A DNA stretch of 64,000 nucleotides from Bacillus sp. NTK074B (lineage in GTDB: Bacteria; Bacillota; Bacilli; Bacillales; Bacillaceae_B): NCBI RefSeq assembly GCF_017303375.1, contig NZ_JAFKOH010000002.1, forward strand, positions 248,001 to 312,000. The letters run 5' to 3'. This document shows positions 1-9,564 of this stretch, one piece after another (positions within the stretch are counted from its first letter, which is position 1; each line of letters opens with the position of its first letter). A program made the position numbers and the translations under genes. The notes below the pieces were generated by a model. That model saw nothing but the letters and a program-made list of their open reading frames with translations. It ran no database searches and was not told where the DNA came from.

Positions 1-1517
1 GCGGTTACTCCTTTAGATGTACCTGCTACCTTAAAGTCCATATCACCAAGGTGATCTTCCATTCCTTGAATATCCGTTAAGATAGAATAGTTTTTACCGG
101 ATTTAATCAGACCCATGGCAATTCCGGCTACAGGAGCCTTGATCGGAACACCGGCATCCATCATCGCTAACGTACTTGCACAAATACTTGCTTGAGAAGT
201 CGAACCGTTTGATTCAAGTACTTCCGAAACAAGACGGATTGTATAAGGGAAATCTTTTTCATTTGGAATGATTGGATCCAGGGCTTTTTCTCCCAATGCC
301 CCGTGTCCGATTTCACGACGGCCAGGTCCTCTGATCGGCCCTGTTTCCCCAACACTGAATTGAGGGAAATTGTAGTGGTGCATGAATCGTTTTGATTCTT
401 CTATTCCTAACCCATCAAGAACCTGCACATCGCCTAAAGCCCCAAGCGTACAAATACTTAGCGCTTGAGTTTGTCCACGAGTAAATAATCCTGAACCGTG
501 TGTTCTTGGCAATAAACCGACTTCTGAAGAGAGTGGACGGATTTCATCTACTTTACGACCATCAGGACGGACTTTATCTTCCGTAATCAAACGGCGGACT
601 TCATTTTTTACAAGTTTGTCCAATACCTTTTTCACTTGCTTCAAGGTAGCTTCGTCAGCTTCCTTCTCCTCTTCATATACAGCCATCACTTTATTCTTAA
701 CCGCTTTGATGGCTTCTTCGCGAGCATGCTTTTCCTGGACTTGAATCGCAGGGATCAGTTCGCTTTCACATAATGAACGAACTTCAACTTCAACATCTTG
801 ATCAAGTTCAACAAGTTGAATTTCTGATTTCTCTTTACCGACTTTAGCAACGATTTCCTCTTGGAAGGTAACTAAACGCTTAATTTCTTCATGACCAAAC
901 ATGATTGCTTCAAGCATTGTTTCTTCCGGAACCTCATCTGCCCCCGCTTCTACCATGTTGATGGCATCTTTCGTACCGGCAACAGATAAATGAATCTCAC
1001 TCTTCTCTAATTCCTCTACTGAAGGGTTGATGATGAATTTCCCATCAACAAGACCCACGATCACTCCGGCAATCGGACCTTCGAATGGGATATCAGATAC
1101 AGAAAGCGCTAATGATGAACCAAACATTGCTGCCATTTCAGAAGAACAGTTTTGGTCTACACTCATCACAATGCTGATTACTTGAACTTCATTACGGAAT
1201 CCATCTGCGAATAATGGTCGGATAGGACGGTCAATCAAGCGACTGGCAAGGATTGCTTTTTCACTTGGGCGACCTTCACGTTTAATGAATCCTCCAGGGA
1301 TTTTACCCACTGCATATAATCTTTCTTCATAGTTAACCGTTAATGGAAAGAAATCCAAAGGTTTTGGCTCTTTCGAAGCTGTAGCACTGCTTAATACTGC
1401 CGTATCACCATAGCGTACCATTACCGCTCCATTCGCTTGTTTGGCAAATTGGCCAACTTCGACCGTTAATTCTCTTCCGGCCCAATCAATGGAAAAGGTT
1501 TGTTTAGTTTGTTCCAT
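1..1517 (-). CDS. pnp: Polyribonucleotide nucleotidyltransferase (PNPase), 3' end outside window
   Basis: Phosphorolytic 3'-5' exoribonuclease of RNA turnover. About 505 codons are visible, beginning [17 protein letters not shown] at an ATG at 1517 preceded by a GAGAGGGG Shine-Dalgarno. Both RNase PH-like domains are present, with motifs such as [27 protein letters not shown] and the second-domain block [17 protein letters not shown]. The frame is open at base 1, so the C-terminal KH and S1 RNA-binding domains lie outside the window. It follows rpsO, as in B. subtilis, but has its own upstream spacer with a candidate promoter. Identity is certain; only completeness is limited. Confidence 0.97.
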   Translation of the reverse strand, partial: MEQTKQTFSIDWAGRELTVEVGQFAKQANGAVMVRYGDTAVLSSATASKEPKPLDFFPLTVNYEERLYAVGKIPGGFIKREGRPSEKAILASRLIDRPIRPLFADGFRNEVQVISIVMSVDQNCSSEMAAMFGSSLALSVSDIPFEGPIAGVIVGLVDGKFIINPSVEELEKSEIHLSVAGTKDAINMVEAGADEVPEETMLEAIMFGHEEIKRLVTFQEEIVAKVGKEKSEIQLVELDQDVEVEVRSLCESELIPAIQVQEKHAREEAIKAVKNKVMAVYEEEKEADEATLKQVKKVLDKLVKNEVRRLITEDKVRPDGRKVDEIRPLSSEVGLLPRTHGSGLFTRGQTQALSICTLGALGDVQVLDGLGIEESKRFMHHYNFPQFSVGETGPIRGPGRREIGHGALGEKALDPIIPNEKDFPYTIRLVSEVLESNGSTSQASICASTLAMMDAGVPIKAPVAGIAMGLIKSGKNYSILTDIQGMEDHLGDMDFKVAGTSKGVT

Positions 1518-1716
1518 AAAGTGTACCCCTCTCTTTATATATCACTAAAGGGTTCGGCCTGTACCCAACCCGGATAAATACTAAAAATAATCTATATCAT
1601 GCACATGTGCGCTGTTATATTCATTTGAATGAAACCTTACTGACTATGTAAATACAGGATGCTGTACCATAGTGGATGACTGGACCGTTCGTTGGCCAAT
1701 CGAGTACTCTATGTAC

Positions 1717-1746
1717 ATATTATGTATTTTAGACAAAAACGATCAA
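1717..1746 (-). promoter_or_regulatory. Candidate SigA promoter for pnp
   Basis: On the minus strand TTGATC (1746-1741) and TAATAT (1722-1717) are separated by 18 bases. They lie in the 342-base rpsO-pnp spacer (1518-1859), downstream of the rpsO terminator. The rest of the spacer shows no gene. Between the promoter and pnp there is a short GGGTT/AACCC stem just before the pnp Shine-Dalgarno. The assignment rests on consensus match only. Confidence 0.45.
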
Positions 1747-1827
1747 ATTGAATACTGTAAATAAAGAAAATGTATAAAAAGAAGTGGAGGATCATACAAA
1801 GATTTCCACTTATGAAAGCTAAAGAAA

Positions 1828-1848
1828 AAGCGGGACATAATCCCGCTT
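1828..1848 (-). terminator. Intrinsic terminator of rpsO
   Basis: An 8-bp stem (AAGCGGGA paired with TCCCGCTT, five-base loop) is followed on the minus strand by a TTTCTTT tract. It starts 12 bases after the rpsO stop and separates rpsO from pnp. Confidence 0.9.
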
Positions 1849-1859
1849 CCTTTGTCTGT

Positions 1860-2129
1860 TTATCGACGTAAACCTAATTTGTTAATTAACTCACGGTAGC
1901 GTTGTACATCTTTCTTACGTAAGTAAGATAATAGATTACGACGGTGACCTACCATTTTAAGAAGACCGCGACGAGAGTGGTGATCTTTCTTGTGAACGCG
2001 TAAGTGATCGTTCAAATTGTTAATTTCTTCAGTTAGGACAGCAATTTGAACTTCTGGAGATCCAGTATCGTTCTCATGTACTTTGTATTCACTGATAAGT
2101 TCGTTTTTACGCTCTTTAGTGATAGCCAT
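1860..2129 (-). CDS. rpsO: 30S ribosomal protein S15
   Basis: Small-subunit protein that binds 16S rRNA and nucleates assembly of the platform. It has 89 residues beginning [19 protein letters not shown], the usual length. The ATG at 2129 is preferred over an upstream in-frame GTG because AGGAGG lies eight bases before the ATG and overlaps the GTG. The conserved core [19 protein letters not shown] is present. The gene has its own promoter, a leader of about 90 bases and a terminator, so it is a monocistronic unit between ribF and pnp. S15 autoregulates through its leader in other bacteria; here that is inference. Confidence 0.98.
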   Translation of the reverse strand: MAITKERKNELISEYKVHENDTGSPEVQIAVLTEEINNLNDHLRVHKKDHHSRRGLLKMVGHRRNLLSYLRKKDVQRYRELINKLGLRR

Positions 2130-2220
2130 CCTTTTCACCTCCTAATAATTTCTTTCAAATCCCCTGTTACTGAGCAACCGTTGGTGAATCGTGATGCCAA
2201 GCAAAGGTTCATTTCATACG
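2130..2220 (-). promoter_or_regulatory. rpsO mRNA leader (possible S15 autoregulatory site)
   Basis: About 90 untranslated bases lie between the promoter and the rpsO start. They contain GGCATCACGATTCACC and CAACGGTTGCTC segments able to form short helices. S15 of Geobacillus and E. coli binds its own leader. A match to a known S15-binding fold was not established here. Confidence 0.4.
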
Positions 2221-2226
2221 CTATTT

Positions 2227-2255
2227 AGAATACTACTCTTTTATATAAAAATCAA
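2227..2255 (-). promoter_or_regulatory. SigA-type promoter of rpsO
   Basis: TTGATT (2255-2250) and TATTCT (2232-2227) are separated by exactly 17 bases. The elements lie directly after the ribF stop codon, so rpsO can be transcribed independently of the upstream operon. Confidence 0.7.
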
Positions 2256-2264
2256 GTGTAATCG

Positions 2265-3215
2265 TTAAAATTTCGTAAAGTAGTCTATCGCCCGGTCCTT
2301 ATCTTTCTGGATTTGAGAGATTAATTCATCGATTCCGGAAAACTTCTGTTCGTCCCTGATTCTATCATACCACTCAATGAACACTTCTTCTCCGTAAATG
2401 GACGTATGAAAATCGAAGAGATGAACTTCAATGGAGAGGGAATAGTCATCAGGATTCTTGAACGTTGGTTTATACCCGATGTTGCACACACCGTTGAACC
2501 ATTTATCGTGAATTTTCATTCTGACAGCATATACCCCTACCTTTGGGGTCAGATAATTATCAGAAAGCTCGATATTGGCAGTAGGAAAGCCTATTTTCCT
2601 GCCCCTCTTATCTCCATGTATGACGGTCCCCTTCATTGTAAATGGTCTGCCAAGGAGCTTCTGCACCCTATAAACGTCTCCCTCTTTTAGACTTTCCCTA
2701 ATTAAGGTAGAGCTTACTTTCAAATCCAGATCATCATCTGTCAATTTAGAAATGGTCGTGGAAGTGAATTTATCCCGTGAGTGAAATGGGAGAGTTTCCA
2801 TCGTTCCTTTCCCTAATCTTCCATAGGAATAATCATATCCTGCTACTACATGCCTTACGTTAAGTCCGATAATATATTGATCGACAAAGTCCTGTGGAAT
2901 CAAGCTTGCAAATTCTGACGTAAAGCGGACAATAAATAAATAATCCACGCCGTGTTCTTTTATGATTTCTTTCTTATCCTCAAGGGGAGTTATGTAGTGT
3001 ATATGCTTGTGTTTATGCCCCAATACTACGGAAGGATGGGGGTCAAATGTCATCACAGCGCTACAGATGTTCAAACCCTTCGCTGTATCTACGGCTTCTC
3101 TGACCACCCTTTGATGACCTTTATGCACTCCATCGAAATATCCCAAAGCGAGCACCAGAGGCGGAAAATCATTCTTACTAATTGAATGCGGATGATGTAC
3201 AGTTATTACTTTCAA
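2265..3215 (-). CDS. ribF: Bifunctional riboflavin kinase/FAD synthetase
   Basis: Makes FMN from riboflavin and then FAD. It has 316 residues. The N-terminal nucleotidyltransferase domain shows ALGYFDGVHKGHQRVV near residue 24 and a TSSTLIRE block near 168. The C-terminal flavokinase domain shows GTVIHGDKRGRKIGFPTANI. It starts at a TTG with GGTGA a few bases upstream, which is the only start covering the conserved N-terminus. It lies 18 bases after truB, in the same operon. B. subtilis calls this gene ribC. Confidence 0.96.
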   Translation of the reverse strand: MKVITVHHPHSISKNDFPPLVLALGYFDGVHKGHQRVVREAVDTAKGLNICSAVMTFDPHPSVVLGHKHKHIHYITPLEDKKEIIKEHGVDYLFIVRFTSEFASLIPQDFVDQYIIGLNVRHVVAGYDYSYGRLGKGTMETLPFHSRDKFTSTTISKLTDDDLDLKVSSTLIRESLKEGDVYRVQKLLGRPFTMKGTVIHGDKRGRKIGFPTANIELSDNYLTPKVGVYAVRMKIHDKWFNGVCNIGYKPTFKNPDDYSLSIEVHLFDFHTSIYGEEVFIEWYDRIRDEQKFSGIDELISQIQKDKDRAIDYFTKF

Positions 3216-3233
3216 AGTATTTCACCTTTTTCA

Positions 3234-4142
3234 CTAGTCGTTGAAAAGCACTTTGACAGGCTTGATGATCCCAGGCTTGTCCGGATGCCGCTGATAGATG
3301 GCAATGGCCTTACCTTGATACTCCATCACTGCCTCGGGGCCTTCTGGCCAATCCTCAGGCTCTTCTAAGCGTGCTCCATTCTTCACTTTCTCTGCTAATG
3401 TATCACTAATTGCCATTTTCGGCAAATGAGAGAGCCCCAATTCCAGTGGAAGAAGAAGGTCTTTAGAACGTTCAATCAGAACGAACTCTTGTATCTCTTC
3501 GAAAGTGAAACAATCTTCTTTTCTAAAACTTGCCGATTGCGTCCGAGTAAGGGCGGACATATGAGCAGGATATCCGAGTCTATTCCCGATTTCAACAGCA
3601 AGGGTCCTGACATACGTTCCTTTACCACAAACGACTTCAAAAGAGAACGACAGAGCATCACGGTCCAACACCTCCCAATCCTCCAATAATCGAAGCTCAT
3701 GAATCTGTACCTTCCGTGAGGGTCTTTCCACCTCTATCCCCTGTCTTGCATACTCATACAAACGCTTTCCGTTCACTTTGACTGCTGAAAACATGGGTGG
3801 TATCTGGGTGATCTCTCCGGTCATACTTTGAAGGATTTCCTCAACTTCCGTTCTAGTTATCACCCGGTCTACTTTCTTTTCTTCGACCTTCTCTCCCCAA
3901 GCATCTTCGGTTGTAGTGGAAAATCCAATCGAGACCTCCCCTTCATAGGTCTTTCCCGATGCGGTAATATACTCCGCTATCTTGGTTGCTCTTCCGACAC
4001 AAATGGGCAGAACCCCTGAAACTTCAGGGTCCAAAGTACCTGTATGGCCAACTTTTTTCGTTCTGAGAAGCTTTCTCAGCTTGAAGACACAATCATGGGA
4101 CGTCATTCCTCGTGGCTTCCATAAGGGCAGGATTCCATTCAT
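3234..4142 (-). CDS. truB: tRNA pseudouridine-55 synthase
   Basis: Isomerises U55 in the T-loop of tRNAs. It has 302 residues beginning MNGILPLWKPRGMTSHD. The catalytic Asp38 sits in GHTGTLDPEVSGVLP, and the conserved KVNGKRLYEYAR segment follows. A clear GGAGGT precedes the ATG. A stable hairpin lies between rbfA and this gene, so part of the nusA-operon transcription may stop before truB. The C-terminal region resembles a PUA-like fold in position and length. Confidence 0.97.
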   Translation of the reverse strand: MNGILPLWKPRGMTSHDCVFKLRKLLRTKKVGHTGTLDPEVSGVLPICVGRATKIAEYITASGKTYEGEVSIGFSTTTEDAWGEKVEEKKVDRVITRTEVEEILQSMTGEITQIPPMFSAVKVNGKRLYEYARQGIEVERPSRKVQIHELRLLEDWEVLDRDALSFSFEVVCGKGTYVRTLAVEIGNRLGYPAHMSALTRTQSASFRKEDCFTFEEIQEFVLIERSKDLLLPLELGLSHLPKMAISDTLAEKVKNGARLEEPEDWPEGPEAVMEYQGKAIAIYQRHPDKPGIIKPVKVLFND

Positions 4143-4193
4143 CTGTATTACCTCCAGTATGTATTGTAGGGTGTTACCTTAAGGAAAACATAA

Positions 4194-4236
4194 AGGGCTG
4201 ATCCACGGGAATTGTACTTCCGTCCGGATCAGCCCT
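4194..4236 (-). terminator. Terminator-like hairpin after rbfA
   Basis: AGGGCTGATCC pairs perfectly with GGATCAGCCCT over 11 bp, with a partly paired interior, followed on the minus strand by TTATGTTTT. It begins seven bases after the rbfA stop. Read-through would be needed to transcribe truB and ribF from the nusA operon. Confidence 0.75.
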
Positions 4237-4242
4237 GTCATA

Positions 4243-4611
4243 TTACTCTTCTGTATCTTTAGACTCTTCTGGTTCATCTTGAACTTTTCTTAATAAAGAT
4301 TCAATATGATTACCATAATCAATCGACTCATCAAACTCAAAAATAATTTCAGGTGTTTTACGCAGGCGGATTCTCTGTCCCACTTCAGAACGGATGAAAC
4401 CTTTTGCCTTTGCAAGACCTTTAAGAGTGTTCTCTCTTTGGTCTTCCCCACCCAGAACGGTAATATACACCTTTGCCTGTTGTAAATCCCCGGATACTTG
4501 TACATCCGTAACCGTTACAAAGCCAATGCGTGGATCCTTTATTTTTCGTCCGATAATATCGCTGAGCTCTTTCTTCATTTGCTCGCTAACACGATTCGCA
4601 CGATGGCTCAT
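4243..4611 (-). CDS. rbfA: 30S ribosome-binding factor A
   Basis: KH-like cold-response factor that binds immature 30S subunits and helps 16S rRNA maturation. It has 122 residues beginning [20 protein letters not shown], with the typical [19 protein letters not shown] block and an acidic C-terminus. The ATG at 4611 is chosen because AGAGGTGA lies about seven bases upstream; an in-frame GTG nine bases further overlaps that Shine-Dalgarno. It follows ylxP in the nusA-infB operon. Confidence 0.96.
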   Translation of the reverse strand: MSHRANRVSEQMKKELSDIIGRKIKDPRIGFVTVTDVQVSGDLQQAKVYITVLGGEDQRENTLKGLAKAKGFIRSEVGQRIRLRKTPEIIFEFDESIDYGNHIESLLRKVQDEPEESKDTEE

Positions 4612-4668
4612 CAATATCACCTCTTATATATATGTCGTTAATGGTTATACGTTGAAATAAGGCGTTCC

Positions 4669-4947
4669 TTATAGTGACTCGATTTGGGTCTCCAGTCGTT
4701 CCCACTCAGGAAAAGAATCCATGAATTTCAATGCATGTTCAATCTCTCTTTCACTCGCTCCTTTGGAGGAAGCGACAGTGACGATGGCAATCCTTGTACG
4801 CTGCCATACATCCTGATGTCCGATTTCAGAAACCGATACATTGAATTTTTGTTTAAGACGTGACATGACCCTTTGCAGGACAGCCCGCTTCTCTTTTAAT
4901 GAGTGAGAGCCATAAATCATGCACTCACATTCAACATATGTGATCAT
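4669..4947 (-). CDS. ylxP: YlxP-like DUF503 protein
   Basis: A 92-residue protein of the DUF503/YlxP family, always linked to nusA-infB-rbfA. It begins [20 protein letters not shown] and contains [18 protein letters not shown]. The start codon overlaps the infB stop (ATGA), indicating translational coupling. A role in ribosome maturation has been suggested from its operon, but no biochemical function can be read from the sequence. Confidence 0.92.
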   Translation of the reverse strand: MITYVECECMIYGSHSLKEKRAVLQRVMSRLKQKFNVSVSEIGHQDVWQRTRIAIVTVASSKGASEREIEHALKFMDSFPEWERLETQIESL

Positions 4948-7121
4948 TTACGTGTAATTTCCTCCATGATGAAGGCTTCGATGACGTCGCCTTCCTTCAC
5001 ATCATTGAAGTTCTTGATTGTAATACCACATTCGTAACCTTTGGCTACGTCCTTCGCATCATCCTTAAAGCGCTTGAGGGCATCGAGTTCACCTTCAAAG
5101 ATAACGATTCCGTCGCGGATGAGACGTACTCCGCTATTACGTGAAATCTTACCTTCTGTTACATAGCTTCCCGCAATTGTACCAACTTTAGACACTTTAA
5201 ATGTTTGACGGACTTCTGCCTGACCAATGATCTTTTCTTCAAACTCTGGGTCAAGCATCCCTTGCATTGCCGACTCGATCTCTTCCATTACCTTATAGAT
5301 AATACGGTGTAATCGAATTTCTACGCCCTCTGCTTCGGCAGTACGTTTGGCATTGACGTCAGGTCGCACATTAAAGCCGATTACAATGGCATTCGAAGCA
5401 GACGCCAGTGTAATGTCCGATTCATTGATCGCCCCTACACCAGTATGGATGATGCGAATATTAACACCTTCCACTTCAATCTTCATTAATGAAGCTGCCA
5501 AGGCTTCAACGGAACCTTGAACGTCCGCTTTAAGCACAAGGTTGAGGTCCTTCATCTCTCCCTGTTTCATTTGCTCGAACAGGTTCTCAAGACTTACCTT
5601 GGATTTTTCTCCACGCTGGGCTTGAAGCGCCTGGGAGGCGCGAGCTTCACCAACGGAACGCGCTGTTTTCTCATCTTCGAATACGACGAAGCGATCCCCT
5701 GCTTGTGGAACATCATTCAATCCCGTGATTTCTACTGGAGCAGATGGGCCAGCTTCTTTCACACGGCGACCAAGGTCATTGACCATAGCACGGACACGTC
5801 CGAAAGTATTACCTACTACAATTGGATCCCCTACTTTTAACGTTCCGTTTTGAACGAGTAAAGTAGCAACAGAGCCACGGCCTTTATCCAATTGAGCTTC
5901 AATAACTGTTCCTTGTGCAAGACGATTCGGATTCGCTTTTAGCTCTTCCACTTCACTTACAAGAACGATCATTTCAAGTAAATTATCGATTCCTTCGCCA
6001 GACAGTGCAGATAGTGGAACGAAGATTGTGTCCCCACCCCAAGCTTCAGGAACCAACTCATACTCTGTGAGCTCCTGCATTACACGATCTGGATTGGCAG
6101 CTTCTTTATCCATCTTATTAACAGCTATGATGATCGGTACTTCTGCTGCTTTGGCATGATTGATTGCTTCGACCGTTTGAGGCATGACACCGTCATCAGC
6201 CGCTACTACAATGATCGCAATATCCGTGACTTTGGCACCACGTGCACGCATCGTTGTGAAGGCAGCATGCCCCGGAGTATCAAGGAACGTGATTTTCTTT
6301 CCGTCCAATTCCACTTGGTAAGCACCGATATGCTGGGTGATCCCGCCAGCTTCCCCTGCTGTCACCTTAGTGTTACGGATGGAATCAAGAAGCGTTGTTT
6401 TACCGTGATCGACGTGACCCATGATGGTTACGACAGATGGACGTTCTTCTGATTGCTCTTTTGTATCTTCAGTAAAATATACTTCAAGATCGGTAGCGTC
6501 TACCTTAATCTCTTCTTCCACTTCGACTCCGTATTCCCCTGCAATCAATTCAATCGAATCTTTATCCAGTTCCTGATTAATGGTTGCCATGACACCAAGC
6601 ATGAACAGTTTTTTTATGATTTCAGATGGTTCTTTATGAAGCTTTTTGGCAAGTTCTGAAACCGTCAGTGATTCTGAGAAAGTGATCTTTGATGGAAGCT
6701 CTTTTTTCTTGGCAGGCGTTTGCTGTTGAGGAGCCTGTTTGAAATTTTTATTCTGCTTATTTTGTTTGTTGTTTCTGTTTTTGTTGTTGCTATTATTGTT
6801 ATTATTGAAGACCTTCTTCTCCTTTGATTGGTTCTGTTGCTCGTGTTTTTTTCCTTCACGGCTTTTCGGTGCTGTCTTTACTTTCTCCTTTTTCGGAGCT
6901 TCTTCTGACTTGGATGCACTTGATTTAGATTCGTTCGTGGCTTTATTCCCCTGCCCTTTTGAATCACCTTTGTACATTGCATCTAATTTTGTTACTGCGT
7001 CGTCTTCTATAGTTGCCATATGGTTTGATACCTCAATATTAAGTTGCTTTAATTTTTCGATTACATCTTTACTTGAAACATTATATTTTTTTGCATATTC
7101 ATATACACGCGTCTTGCTCAT
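4944..7121 (-). CDS. infB: Translation initiation factor IF-2
   Basis: GTPase that delivers initiator tRNA to the 30S subunit and drives subunit joining. It has 725 residues beginning [17 protein letters not shown]. An N-terminal IF2N domain is followed by a low-complexity Lys/Asn/Gln linker (about residues 50-140) that includes poly-Asn runs. A second IF2N-like segment precedes the G domain, which shows GHVDHGKTT (235-243), DTPGHAAF and NKMD, and the C-terminal OB/tRNA-binding domains. The ATG at 7121 follows GGGGGTGA; upstream in-frame starts would overlap ylxQ. The Shine-Dalgarno contains the ylxQ stop, so the two are coupled. Confidence 0.98.
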   Translation of the reverse strand: MSKTRVYEYAKKYNVSSKDVIEKLKQLNIEVSNHMATIEDDAVTKLDAMYKGDSKGQGNKATNESKSSASKSEEAPKKEKVKTAPKSREGKKHEQQNQSKEKKVFNNNNNSNNKNRNNKQNKQNKNFKQAPQQQTPAKKKELPSKITFSESLTVSELAKKLHKEPSEIIKKLFMLGVMATINQELDKDSIELIAGEYGVEVEEEIKVDATDLEVYFTEDTKEQSEERPSVVTIMGHVDHGKTTLLDSIRNTKVTAGEAGGITQHIGAYQVELDGKKITFLDTPGHAAFTTMRARGAKVTDIAIIVVAADDGVMPQTVEAINHAKAAEVPIIIAVNKMDKEAANPDRVMQELTEYELVPEAWGGDTIFVPLSALSGEGIDNLLEMIVLVSEVEELKANPNRLAQGTVIEAQLDKGRGSVATLLVQNGTLKVGDPIVVGNTFGRVRAMVNDLGRRVKEAGPSAPVEITGLNDVPQAGDRFVVFEDEKTARSVGEARASQALQAQRGEKSKVSLENLFEQMKQGEMKDLNLVLKADVQGSVEALAASLMKIEVEGVNIRIIHTGVGAINESDITLASASNAIVIGFNVRPDVNAKRTAEAEGVEIRLHRIIYKVMEEIESAMQGMLDPEFEEKIIGQAEVRQTFKVSKVGTIAGSYVTEGKISRNSGVRLIRDGIVIFEGELDALKRFKDDAKDVAKGYECGITIKNFNDVKEGDVIEAFIMEEITRK

Positions 7122-7125
7122 ATGT

Positions 7126-7443
7126 TCACCCCCACTGAGATTCATCGAGCAGTTCGGATAATTTTTTGGCAAAGCCTGCATCCATTATGGCTACGGCTAC
7201 CCTTGCCTCTTTTCCAATGGCTTGACCTAGATCATGCCTGTCTTCCACTAAGCACACGGGGACATTATACGATTTACACTTGTCCGTGATTTTCTTGTTT
7301 GTATTAGCAGAAGCATCTTTAGAAAGAATGACAAGTTTCGCTCGTCCACTACGAACTTCTTTAATAACAAGCTCTTCACCTGAAATAATCTTACGTGCCC
7401 GATTCGCCAATCCTAAAAGTGACATCCAACGATTTTGATTCAT
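7126..7443 (-). CDS. ylxQ: YlxQ, L7Ae-family ribosomal-like protein
   Basis: A 105-residue protein of the L7Ae/L30e/S12e/Gadd45 RNA-binding family, also called RplGA. It begins [19 protein letters not shown], with the family block [21 protein letters not shown]. subtilis YlxQ can bind kink-turn RNA in vitro (family knowledge); its role in vivo is unclear. It lies between ylxR and infB, four bases before the infB start. Its Shine-Dalgarno appears to lie in the last codons of ylxR. Confidence 0.94.
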   Translation of the reverse strand: MNQNRWMSLLGLANRARKIISGEELVIKEVRSGRAKLVILSKDASANTNKKITDKCKSYNVPVCLVEDRHDLGQAIGKEARVAVAIMDAGFAKKLSELLDESQWG

Positions 7444-7453
7444 ACGCTAAACG

Positions 7454-7723
7454 TTACTCCTTCTCCACAAGGCTAATCAATTCATCGTAAAGAGATTCAT
7501 CTATTTTCGCTTGTAATTGATTGGCTAAAGTATTTTTCTTTTTAGCTTGTAAAATGATTTCTTTATCCTTCGAAAGATAAGCTCCACGTCCGGATTTCTT
7601 TCCCGTCGGATCGATGGAAACCTCGCCTTCTTTGGACCTCACAATACGGATCATTTCTTTTTTTGGTTTCATTTCACCCGTTGCCACACATTTGCGCAAA
7701 GGAATCTTCTTATTAACACCCAT
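7454..7723 (-). CDS. ylxR: YlxR family RNA-binding protein (DUF448)
   Basis: An 89-residue protein beginning MGVNKKIPLRKCVATGEMKP. The family signature RKC(V)xTGExxPKxEMIRIV and the GRGAYL segment are present. YlxR has been reported as a nucleoid-associated transcription regulator in B. subtilis (outside knowledge). The ATG at 7723 follows AGAGGTGA; an in-frame GTG nine bases upstream overlaps the Shine-Dalgarno. It follows nusA in the operon. Confidence 0.94.
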   Translation of the reverse strand: MGVNKKIPLRKCVATGEMKPKKEMIRIVRSKEGEVSIDPTGKKSGRGAYLSKDKEIILQAKKKNTLANQLQAKIDESLYDELISLVEKE

Positions 7724-7735
7724 CTTACTCACCTC

Positions 7736-8872
7736 TTAATCTTGATTTTCAAAATCAATATTTAAAGGCTCATTATCATCGTACTCTTCCTCTTCATCCT
7801 GTGGCAGAAAGGCCTCTTCGCGAGGATACATGCCTAATTCCCTTGCATCTGTCTCACTCTTGATATCAATCTTCCAGTTTGTCAACTTAGCTGCAAGACG
7901 GGCATTTTGGCCGCGTTTACCGATCGCAAGGGACAGTTGATAGTCGGGAACGACGACTCTGGTTGCTTTGTCTTCTTCATTCACCTGTACATCCAGCACC
8001 TTGGATGGACTTAAAGCATTGGCTACGAAAGTGACAGGATCTTCCGACCACTGAACGATATCAATTTTCTCACCTTTTAATTCATTGACAATGGCTTGAA
8101 CACGCGAACCTTTCGTTCCTACACATGCACCTACCGGGTCCACTTCAGAATTTTCCGCATGAACAGAAATTTTAGATCGGTCACCGGCTTCACGTGCAAC
8201 TGATTTAATTTCCACTGTTCCATCAAAGATTTCTGGAACCTCAATTTCGAATAGTCGCTTCAATAATCCAGGGTGTGTCCTTGAAACAAATATCTGAGGT
8301 CCTTTTGTCGTCTTCTCCACTTTCGTAATGAACACTTTAATCCTGTCATGAGGTTTATACGTTTCATTTGGCATTTGTTCACTTACAGGTAAAAGTGCTT
8401 CTATCTTTCCTAAGGCCACATAGATGAAACGATTATCCTGGCGCTGAACGATACCTGTCATAATGTCTTCTTCACGGTCAACAAATTCAGAATAGATAAT
8501 TCCTCTTTCTGCTTCCCTCACACGTTGAGTCACAACCTGTTTAGCCGTCTGAGCTGCAATACGCCCGAAGTCCTTAGGAGTAACTTCAAGTTCCACAACA
8601 TCTCCTACTTCGTAACTTGGGTTGATTTCTCCGGCATCTTCAACTGAAATCTCCAGACGTGAATCAAATACCTCATCTACGACTTCCTTCCGGGCGAAAA
8701 CTCTCATCGTCCCCGTATCAAGGTTAAGGTCTACACGGACATTCTGTGCTTGGTTAAAATTTCGTTTATAAGCTGAAACAAGGGCTGCTTCAATCGCTTC
8801 GATGATGACATCCCTTGCGATGCCTTTCTCTTTCTCTAAAACAGTTAGAGCATCTAATAACTGCGTGCTCAT
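7736..8872 (-). CDS. nusA: Transcription termination/antitermination factor NusA
   Basis: RNA polymerase-binding factor that modulates pausing and intrinsic termination. It has 378 residues beginning MSTQLLDALTVLEKEKGIA. The N-terminal RNAP-binding domain is followed by an S1 domain (around 135-200) and two KH domains, with VGACVGTKGSRVQAIVNEL and AIGKRGQNARLAAKL. The C-terminus is a short acidic tail, as usual for Bacillus NusA, which lacks the E. coli acidic repeats. It is second in the rimP-nusA operon. Confidence 0.98.
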   Translation of the reverse strand: MSTQLLDALTVLEKEKGIARDVIIEAIEAALVSAYKRNFNQAQNVRVDLNLDTGTMRVFARKEVVDEVFDSRLEISVEDAGEINPSYEVGDVVELEVTPKDFGRIAAQTAKQVVTQRVREAERGIIYSEFVDREEDIMTGIVQRQDNRFIYVALGKIEALLPVSEQMPNETYKPHDRIKVFITKVEKTTKGPQIFVSRTHPGLLKRLFEIEVPEIFDGTVEIKSVAREAGDRSKISVHAENSEVDPVGACVGTKGSRVQAIVNELKGEKIDIVQWSEDPVTFVANALSPSKVLDVQVNEEDKATRVVVPDYQLSLAIGKRGQNARLAAKLTNWKIDIKSETDARELGMYPREEAFLPQDEEEEYDDNEPLNIDFENQD

Positions 8873-8907
8873 GGTGGTTTCATCCCCCTTTATAATGCGG
8901 TTAGTTC

Positions 8908-9378
8908 CTATGAAAATGTAACAGCCAATCGTGCAATGGCTATCTTATCTGTTGGAATTTCAACCTTCTTTTTTCGAGTCTTAATGGTTACTTCTAATAA
9001 TAAATGGTCTGAAGTATAGGAAAGAAGTGTCCCTTCGAAGGCTTTTTCGCCGTTTAACGGCTCATACGTTTTCACATAAACGTTTTTGCCTATGGCTTTC
9101 TCGAAGTCCTTGTCTTTCTTTAAAGGACGCTCAGCTCCCGGTGAAGAAACTTCTAAAAAGTAATTATGAGGAATTGGATCAATTTCATCTAACTTTTCAC
9201 TAAGTCTTTCACTTACTATTCCACATTCTTCAATGTCAACACCTGAATCTTTGTCGATATATACGCGTAGAAACCAGTTGGATCCTTCTTTTACATATTC
9301 CATGTCGATGAGTTCCAAAGACATGTCATCTAAGATTGGTGTAACAATTTCTTCTACAAGTGTTGTTATTTTGCTCAT
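8908..9378 (-). CDS. rimP: Ribosome maturation factor RimP
   Basis: Needed for 30S subunit maturation. It has 156 residues beginning [19 protein letters not shown], the same length as B. subtilis YlxS. The family motif [16 protein letters not shown] is present. The ATG at 9378 follows CCAGGAGGTAAGT; an upstream in-frame start would lack a Shine-Dalgarno. It is the first gene of the operon, downstream of the polC terminator. No convincing promoter was found in the 85 bases ahead of it. Confidence 0.96.
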   Translation of the reverse strand: MSKITTLVEEIVTPILDDMSLELIDMEYVKEGSNWFLRVYIDKDSGVDIEECGIVSERLSEKLDEIDPIPHNYFLEVSSPGAERPLKKDKDFEKAIGKNVYVKTYEPLNGEKAFEGTLLSYTSDHLLLEVTIKTRKKKVEIPTDKIAIARLAVTFS

Positions 9379-9456
9379 ACTTACCTCCTGGTCTATAGGA
9401 AAATCTTGCACCAAGACTAGAAATGATAGTTCAAAAAATCTCCATGTAATAACGAA

Positions 9457-9479
9457 AGAGTGGGGTGCGACCCCACTCT
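9457..9479 (-). terminator. Intrinsic terminator of polC
   Basis: A perfect 9-bp stem (AGAGTGGGG/CCCCACTCT with a five-base loop) is followed on the minus strand by TTCGTT. It lies between the polC stop and rimP, marking the boundary of the nusA operon. Confidence 0.85.
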
Positions 9480-9564
9480 TCTACCTTTAGAGCTATCTTT
9501 AGTATTTCCAATAAAAATATACCATAATCAACATTTTTATGCAAACAATTCCCATGGTATCAAC

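Noticed and set aside
6739..7161. Long plus-strand frame rich in Phe and Leu opposite infB
   Set aside because: It is the antisense shadow of the Lys/Asn-rich IF-2 linker, with no ribosome-binding site.
8879..9456. Promoter for rimP-nusA operon
   Set aside because: Several TTGAAC-like elements occur after the polC terminator, but none has a matching -10 at proper spacing.
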